From positions 1-9,429 of the forward strand of contig CAJWGQ010000112.1 of assembly GCA_913041025.1 (NCBI GenBank): a stretch of 9,429 nucleotides of DNA. Direction: 5' to 3'. The notes under the pieces are model-generated. The model ran no database searches. It was not told the DNA's origin and was given only the letters and a program-made list of their open reading frames with translations. Made by a program: the position numbers and the translations under genes. Positions 6,288 through 9,429 of the stretch are shown here, one piece after another (within the stretch, counting starts at the first letter, position 1; every line of letters starts with the position of its first letter). This DNA is from an uncultured Gammaproteobacteria bacterium. GTDB lineage: Bacteria > Pseudomonadota > Gammaproteobacteria > Pseudomonadales > Azotimanducaceae_A.

Positions 6288-7462
6288 GCCTTCCCTTCAG
6301 ATTCTAGTTTTTGACGCAGCTCAGGATCTATCGCCGGATACACATGGGGGTTCCACTTAGAGGACAACCCCAGTTCGTTGTCTTTCCTCTGCCAGTTGTC
6401 TCGGCCTAAACGAGGCGTCACCAAGCCCCACTGAAGGAGCGAATCGGCGTTATCTCTAATTGCCTCCATCACACTGTGAGGCTTAAGACCTAGCTGCGTC
6501 ACACACTTTTCCAAAACCGCTACAGGAGACCGATAGGTCGATCCCTCCTCGCTATTGCCAGCAATGGCAAGGTCAGGATATAAATCCTGAAGTATCGATT
6601 GAAGCTCTTCCTGTTTTATCAGTCCAGACTCATCCGTCGCGACCAAATTATATCGTTGTCCATTTGTGTTTTCGGTATTTTCAGCGATCAGTACCTGCGC
6701 TTCAGCGACATCCCGAACATCAACAATATTCCAGAACATTCTTCGATGACCATAACCTTCCAACATATCGCCTATTCTTGTCTGCCAGGCCCAGGGTCGC
6801 TGGTGACCCGCGGCCAACAATGGCCCAATCACGTGACACGGACACACACCAAACGCATCAAACCCGTTGGCTTCACCTTCTAAATAGACGAGTCGCTCCG
6901 ATTCGACCTTGGTCATCGCGTAGGCGACCTCTCGATTCTTAGCAACCACATCCATATTCCATTCTGACCCTTCCCGGCGCATCTCTTGATTCATGTCCGC
7001 CCAGGACTCTTCTGTGTATTGATAGCCTTCCTCACACGGATGTCCCACCGCGGCAAAGGAACTGGTATAGACCAATCGACGAACGCTTCCCGATTTCTTA
7101 ATCGAGTCGATAACTAATTTAGTCGCGTCAACACCACCCTCATAGACTTTAATGGGCGTTGAGCCTTCCAGGTTGCCCATTTCTGCGGCCGCATGAAAAA
7201 CGCAAACGGCTCCTTGAAACACCTCATCGTAGGCTCCCGCTTGCATCATGTCGCATGAAAAGAGCTCTACCGTTCCCGGACCAATCTGATTCATAGCATG
7301 CAGATGCGCATTAGCCGGCACATTGGAAGCATCTCTAACACAGGCCCTAACCTGGTAACCGCGTTTCACCAAATTCAGCACGATGTGAGAACCTATAAAA
7401 CCCCCGCTTCCTGTCACAACCACAGGACCGGTCTCCTTCGTCACGAAACTACCACTCATCAT
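6284..7462 (-). CDS. NAD(P)-dependent epimerase/dehydratase, extended SDR (dihydroflavonol-reductase-like)
   Basis: A 392-residue extended SDR. The cofactor motif TGSGGFIGSH is at 17-26, the acidic CDM segment near 70-72, VFHAAAEMG at 88-96, and the catalytic YAMTK at 181-185 (Tyr181, Lys185), preceded by VYTSSFAAVG (131-140) with the catalytic serine. Arg39 and Arg43 after strand 2 (VRACVRD) are typical of NADP-preferring dihydroflavonol-reductase relatives. It would reduce a ketone/aldehyde or act on a hydroxy-acid or sterol-like substrate; the substrate is not readable. It has about 40-50 more residues than many family members, mainly as a C-terminal tail. Two ATGs are adjacent (7462, 7459). 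The AGGGGGAGG just upstream touches the first, so initiation at 7459 is equally or more likely. It overlaps the next gene by ATGA and lies 72 bases after the desaturase stop. Confidence 0.88.
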   Translation of the reverse strand: MMSGSFVTKETGPVVVTGSGGFIGSHIVLNLVKRGYQVRACVRDASNVPANAHLHAMNQIGPGTVELFSCDMMQAGAYDEVFQGAVCVFHAAAEMGNLEGSTPIKVYEGGVDATKLVIDSIKKSGSVRRLVYTSSFAAVGHPCEEGYQYTEESWADMNQEMRREGSEWNMDVVAKNREVAYAMTKVESERLVYLEGEANGFDAFGVCPCHVIGPLLAAGHQRPWAWQTRIGDMLEGYGHRRMFWNIVDVRDVAEAQVLIAENTENTNGQRYNLVATDESGLIKQEELQSILQDLYPDLAIAGNSEEGSTYRSPVAVLEKCVTQLGLKPHSVMEAIRDNADSLLQWGLVTPRLGRDNWQRKDNELGLSSKWNPHVYPAIDPELRQKLESEGKA

Positions 7463-7534
7463 CCTCCCCCTTTTTTAAACCTGAGATCACTACTCCGACA
7501 TTGCTAGGGTGCCCAAAGCACAAGAATAGGTTAT

Positions 7535-8413
7535 CTAGGACTTTCGAAACTCTTTCGGGATTTTAGGCTCAGAGGCTAGACCTACCAGACAGAGTCCTTT
7601 AATCAGAATCCAGGTAGCATCCAGTTGCCACCACTTCAGCCCATGTTTAGCCGAGCTTGGGTAATAATGATGGTTGTTGTGCCAGCCCTCTCCAAAACCG
7701 AGTAACCCGATAAGCCAGTTATTAGTACTTGCGTCATTCGAGTCGTAGTCCTGTTGTCCCCAACGATGACAGACGGAGTTCACTGAAAATGTCACGTGCC
7801 ATAAAAACACAGTGCTCACAAAGAAACCCCATACCAGGCACTGTAACCCTGTGACCCCGCTTTCGGGATACCAATAGGACAGCAAAACTCCCAGAGCAAA
7901 AAGGCCTAACATCTGTAAAGCGAGGATCCAAACATAATGTCTTTGGAGAAACTTAAGTTCCGGATACTTGAACAGATCTCGAGAATTTGACCCTTGTTCA
8001 TGGAAGGCCTCGTTGCTCATCATCCAGCCCATGTGAGATTTCCACATACCTTTTGTGACTGGAGAGTGAATATCTTCCTCTTTGTCAGTATCTCGGTGGT
8101 GAGCTCGATGGTGAGCAACCCACCACAGGGGCCCACCTTGGACGGCAAGGCTGCCTGCGAGCGAACACAAAAACTGGATCACACGGTTGGTTTTAAAGGA
8201 ACGGTGTGCCAGTAGGCGGTGATAACCGGTCGTTACCCCCATTCCTCTGATTACATACATCGCAATGGCAACCAACAGGGCTGGCCAACTGAATCCAACA
8301 AAAATTACGGCAAAACAAGCTAGGTGCATGGCGATCATCACCACCATGACGGCTTTAGCCTGAAAACCAAGGGTTTCCCCTGAGGACATCTCTTTCGCTT
8401 GATCAATACTCAT
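7535..8413 (-). CDS. Fatty acyl (acyl-CoA type) desaturase, membrane di-iron
   Basis: A 292-residue integral membrane desaturase with all three histidine boxes: HRLLAH (65-70), HHRAHH (101-106) and HNNHH (245-249, after GEGW). These are the eight-histidine di-iron ligand pattern of the stearoyl-CoA/delta-9 desaturase family. Hydrophobic segments are at about 20-55 (two helices around a short break), 78-98 and 165-210. The family inserts a cis double bond in acyl-CoA or acyl-lipid using O2 and an electron donor; no ferredoxin, cytochrome b5 or reductase domain is fused here. Length matches bacterial DesC-like proteins. The ATG at 8413 has a weak AAGAAAAG site. The gene is read from the divergent intergenic region. 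Possible roles are membrane-fluidity adjustment or modification of an unusual acyl chain. Confidence 0.93.
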   Translation of the reverse strand: MSIDQAKEMSSGETLGFQAKAVMVVMIAMHLACFAVIFVGFSWPALLVAIAMYVIRGMGVTTGYHRLLAHRSFKTNRVIQFLCSLAGSLAVQGGPLWWVAHHRAHHRDTDKEEDIHSPVTKGMWKSHMGWMMSNEAFHEQGSNSRDLFKYPELKFLQRHYVWILALQMLGLFALGVLLSYWYPESGVTGLQCLVWGFFVSTVFLWHVTFSVNSVCHRWGQQDYDSNDASTNNWLIGLLGFGEGWHNNHHYYPSSAKHGLKWWQLDATWILIKGLCLVGLASEPKIPKEFRKS

Positions 8414-8609
8414 AGACTTTTCTTAAAATTCCGCTATTGATCTTGAAGGCGCTTACCTTCCCGCAAACAACAACAGAATTTGAACTATCCTCCCTGAATA
8501 AAACAAAACGCCTTGTCCCAGCATGCACACTGTATCTAATATTGATAAAAAACAAAATTTGTAATAAATAAGAGTTGATTGTAGGCAATTCAATTATTAG
8601 GGGAAGATT
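8414..8609. promoter_or_regulatory. Divergent AT-rich intergenic promoter region
   Basis: This 196-base gap lies between the starts of the desaturase (-) and the MaoC-type hydratase (+), so promoters for both directions are expected here. A + strand candidate is TTGATA (8543-8548), a 17-base spacer, then TAAATA (8566-8571), a weak -10. A - strand candidate is TTACAA (complement of 8560-8565) and TATTAG (complement of 8537-8542), also with 17-base spacing. Two imperfect inverted repeats could be operators: GAAGG/CCTTC (8445-8449 and 8456-8460), and TTGATTG/CAATTCAA around 8576-8594. No ORF is supported. The promoter hexamers are approximate. Confidence 0.45.
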
Positions 8610-9089
8610 TTGAGCGATTCAGACACCAATTTAAATACTGCACTAGACTCACTCCAATCCAGGATCGGTCAGTCCAGCCCAGCAACCGACTGGTTTGAAG
8701 TGACACAAGACAGGATAGATGGTTTTGCTGAGGTGACGATGGATCATCAATGGATTCACGTTGACGTTGAGAAAGCTAAATCAGGACCCTTTGGAGAGCC
8801 CATCGCCCACGGACACCTTACACTGTCGATTATGGGGCATTTACCAAAAACAGAGAGCGTGCCTGGCCCAAAACTCGACGGTCAAAAACTCTCTATAAAC
8901 TATGGATTCGACAAAGTCAGATTTCCTTCTCCCGTGCCAGTAGGCGCTAAAATTAGAGCAACCAGCACTCTAAAGCGAGCTGAGATCAAGGGTGGAATGA
9001 TTGAAACAATGAACGAAGTGGTGGTCGAGGTGGAGGGTCAGCAGAAGCCTGCCGTGGTCGCTGAAAGTCTTGGAAGACTCGTGTTCTGA
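8610..9089 (+). CDS. MaoC-like (R)-specific enoyl-CoA hydratase
   Basis: A 159-residue single hot-dog protein. The hydratase-2 signature covers MDHQWIHVDVEKAKSGPFG (44-62) followed by PIAHGHLTLS (64-73). Asp45 and His50 are the catalytic pair with the usual five-residue spacing of PhaJ-type hydratases. It hydrates trans-2-enoyl-CoA to the (R)-3-hydroxyacyl-CoA, or runs in reverse as a dehydratase. Length is normal and there is no signal peptide. The start is TTG 8610 with a good GGGGAAG site at 8600-8606; no in-frame ATG upstream is better placed, and ATG at residue 44 would remove the catalytic motif. It is the first gene of a + strand unit, 98 bases before the PhyH-type gene, which may have its own regulation. 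Confidence 0.9.
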   Translation: MSDSDTNLNTALDSLQSRIGQSSPATDWFEVTQDRIDGFAEVTMDHQWIHVDVEKAKSGPFGEPIAHGHLTLSIMGHLPKTESVPGPKLDGQKLSINYGFDKVRFPSPVPVGAKIRATSTLKRAEIKGGMIETMNEVVVEVEGQQKPAVVAESLGRLVF

Positions 9090-9091
9090 AT

Positions 9092-9125
9092 AAAGAAAAG
9101 AAAACACGGCTAGTATTTTTTTCTT
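9092..9125 (+). repeat. A/T-rich inverted repeat after the MaoC gene
   Basis: The run AAGAAAAGAA (9093-9102) can pair with TTTTTTTCTT (9116-9125) with one G-U, leaving a loop containing CGGCTAG. It starts three bases after the MaoC stop. The T-run lies within the stem rather than after it and the stem has almost no GC pairs, so it is a poor intrinsic terminator, though it might attenuate or stabilise the mRNA end. Confidence 0.3.
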
Positions 9126-9140
9126 CATGGAAAGTATCAT

Positions 9141-9182
9141 TAGCCACCGCCTCATTTGAGGTAATATCACTGGCTAGGGGAG
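9141..9182 (+). promoter_or_regulatory. Nested inverted repeats at the PhyH-gene leader
   Basis: TAGCCA (9141-9146) is complementary to TGGCTA (9171-9176). Between them lies a compact CCTCA-TT-TGAGG hairpin or operator half-site pair (9150-9161). The outer arm abuts the ribosome site AGGGGAG (9176-9182) of the following gene. As RNA this could influence translation; as DNA the inner 12 bases could bind a dimeric regulator. No known regulator or riboswitch consensus was recognised. Confidence 0.35.
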
Positions 9183-9187
9183 AGCAT

Positions 9188-9429
9188 GTGAACAAACTGT
9201 CAGAACAACAATTACAACAATGGAACACACACGGCTATCTTCATCTAGAATCGGTCCTGGATGAAGAACAAGTAGTCCATTTCGTTTCAGAGATGGACCG
9301 TATCAGAGCCATACCTGGCTATGAACCCGACAATAATCCTGAACTGCCGATTGGACATTACAAGTGGCTTGAATCGGCGAAGGATTTAGATCCCGAAGGT
9401 TTTATGGATAGACGAGACTTGCTTATTTA
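9188..9429 (+). CDS. Phytanoyl-CoA dioxygenase (PhyH) family protein, N-terminal part
   Basis: The frame opens at GTG 9188, preceded by a strong AGGGGAG site (9176-9182) five bases upstream, and runs off the window after about 80 codons. The translation begins VNKLSEQQLQQWNTHGYLHL followed by ESVLDEEQVVHFVSEM. This matches the N-terminal helix-strand pattern of PhyH dioxygenases (LTxxQxxxFxxxGYLxLxxxLdxexv). The family uses Fe(II) and 2-oxoglutarate to hydroxylate substrates such as branched acyl-CoA or small zwitterions. The metal-binding HxD...H lies beyond the edge and cannot be checked. An ATG overlaps at 9186-9188 in another frame, but its frame does not continue this protein. Confidence 0.75.
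   Translation, partial: MNKLSEQQLQQWNTHGYLHLESVLDEEQVVHFVSEMDRIRAIPGYEPDNNPELPIGHYKWLESAKDLDPEGFMDRRDLLI

Noticed and set aside
5968..6360. 130-residue plus-strand ORF
   Set aside because: Antisense to the second crotonase and SDR ends; its translation is serine/arginine-rich with no recognisable motif.
7463..7534. Promoter or terminator between desaturase and SDR
   Set aside because: A tiny GGG-CA-CCC hairpin lacks a T-run and no acceptable -35/-10 pair was found; the genes are probably read through, though this is not certain.

Overview
The window looks like chromosomal DNA of a marine-type gammaproteobacterium. This is an inference from moderate GC, dense operons, lipid and acyl-CoA catabolic genes, a tcuAB pair and a selenoprotein; no rRNA or taxonomic marker gene is present. 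It carries ten confidently assigned genes plus one partial gene at each edge (one unrecognised). No tRNA, rRNA, mobile element or CRISPR array was seen.

Positions 1-5484, + strand, form one tightly packed cluster: the end of an unrecognised gene, a UGSC-family selenoprotein (183-704), a crotonase-fold acyl-CoA enzyme, a site-2-type M50 membrane protease, TcuA-like FAD dehydrogenase, TcuB-like Fe-S membrane protein, and a TesB-type acyl-CoA thioesterase. Gaps are at most 38 bases, tcuA/tcuB overlap by 4 bases and tcuB/tesB by 17. The central result is that the two short ORFs at 183-461 and 483-704 are a single gene. An in-frame TGA at 459-461 sits exactly at the U of the U-G-S-C motif and is followed by a hairpin with a GUU apical loop that fits a bacterial SECIS element. 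Ordinary gene callers would split or truncate this gene.

Positions 5520-8413, - strand, run convergent to the first cluster: a fatty acyl desaturase with all three histidine boxes, an extended-SDR reductase/epimerase of the dihydroflavonol-reductase type, and a second crotonase. The last two are coupled by an ATGA overlap.

Positions 8414-9429: an AT-rich divergent intergenic region (196 bases) separates the desaturase from a + strand MaoC-type (R)-enoyl-CoA hydratase with a TTG start. A 98-base spacer with nested inverted repeats follows, then the start of a phytanoyl-CoA dioxygenase (PhyH) family gene cut by the window end.

Taken together, the genes suggest catabolism or remodelling of an unusual carboxylic acid or branched acyl-CoA: a membrane-linked FAD oxidation (TcuAB), hydratase/isomerase steps, a thioesterase to release the acid, and a PhyH-type hydroxylation. 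The substrate cannot be read from the sequence.
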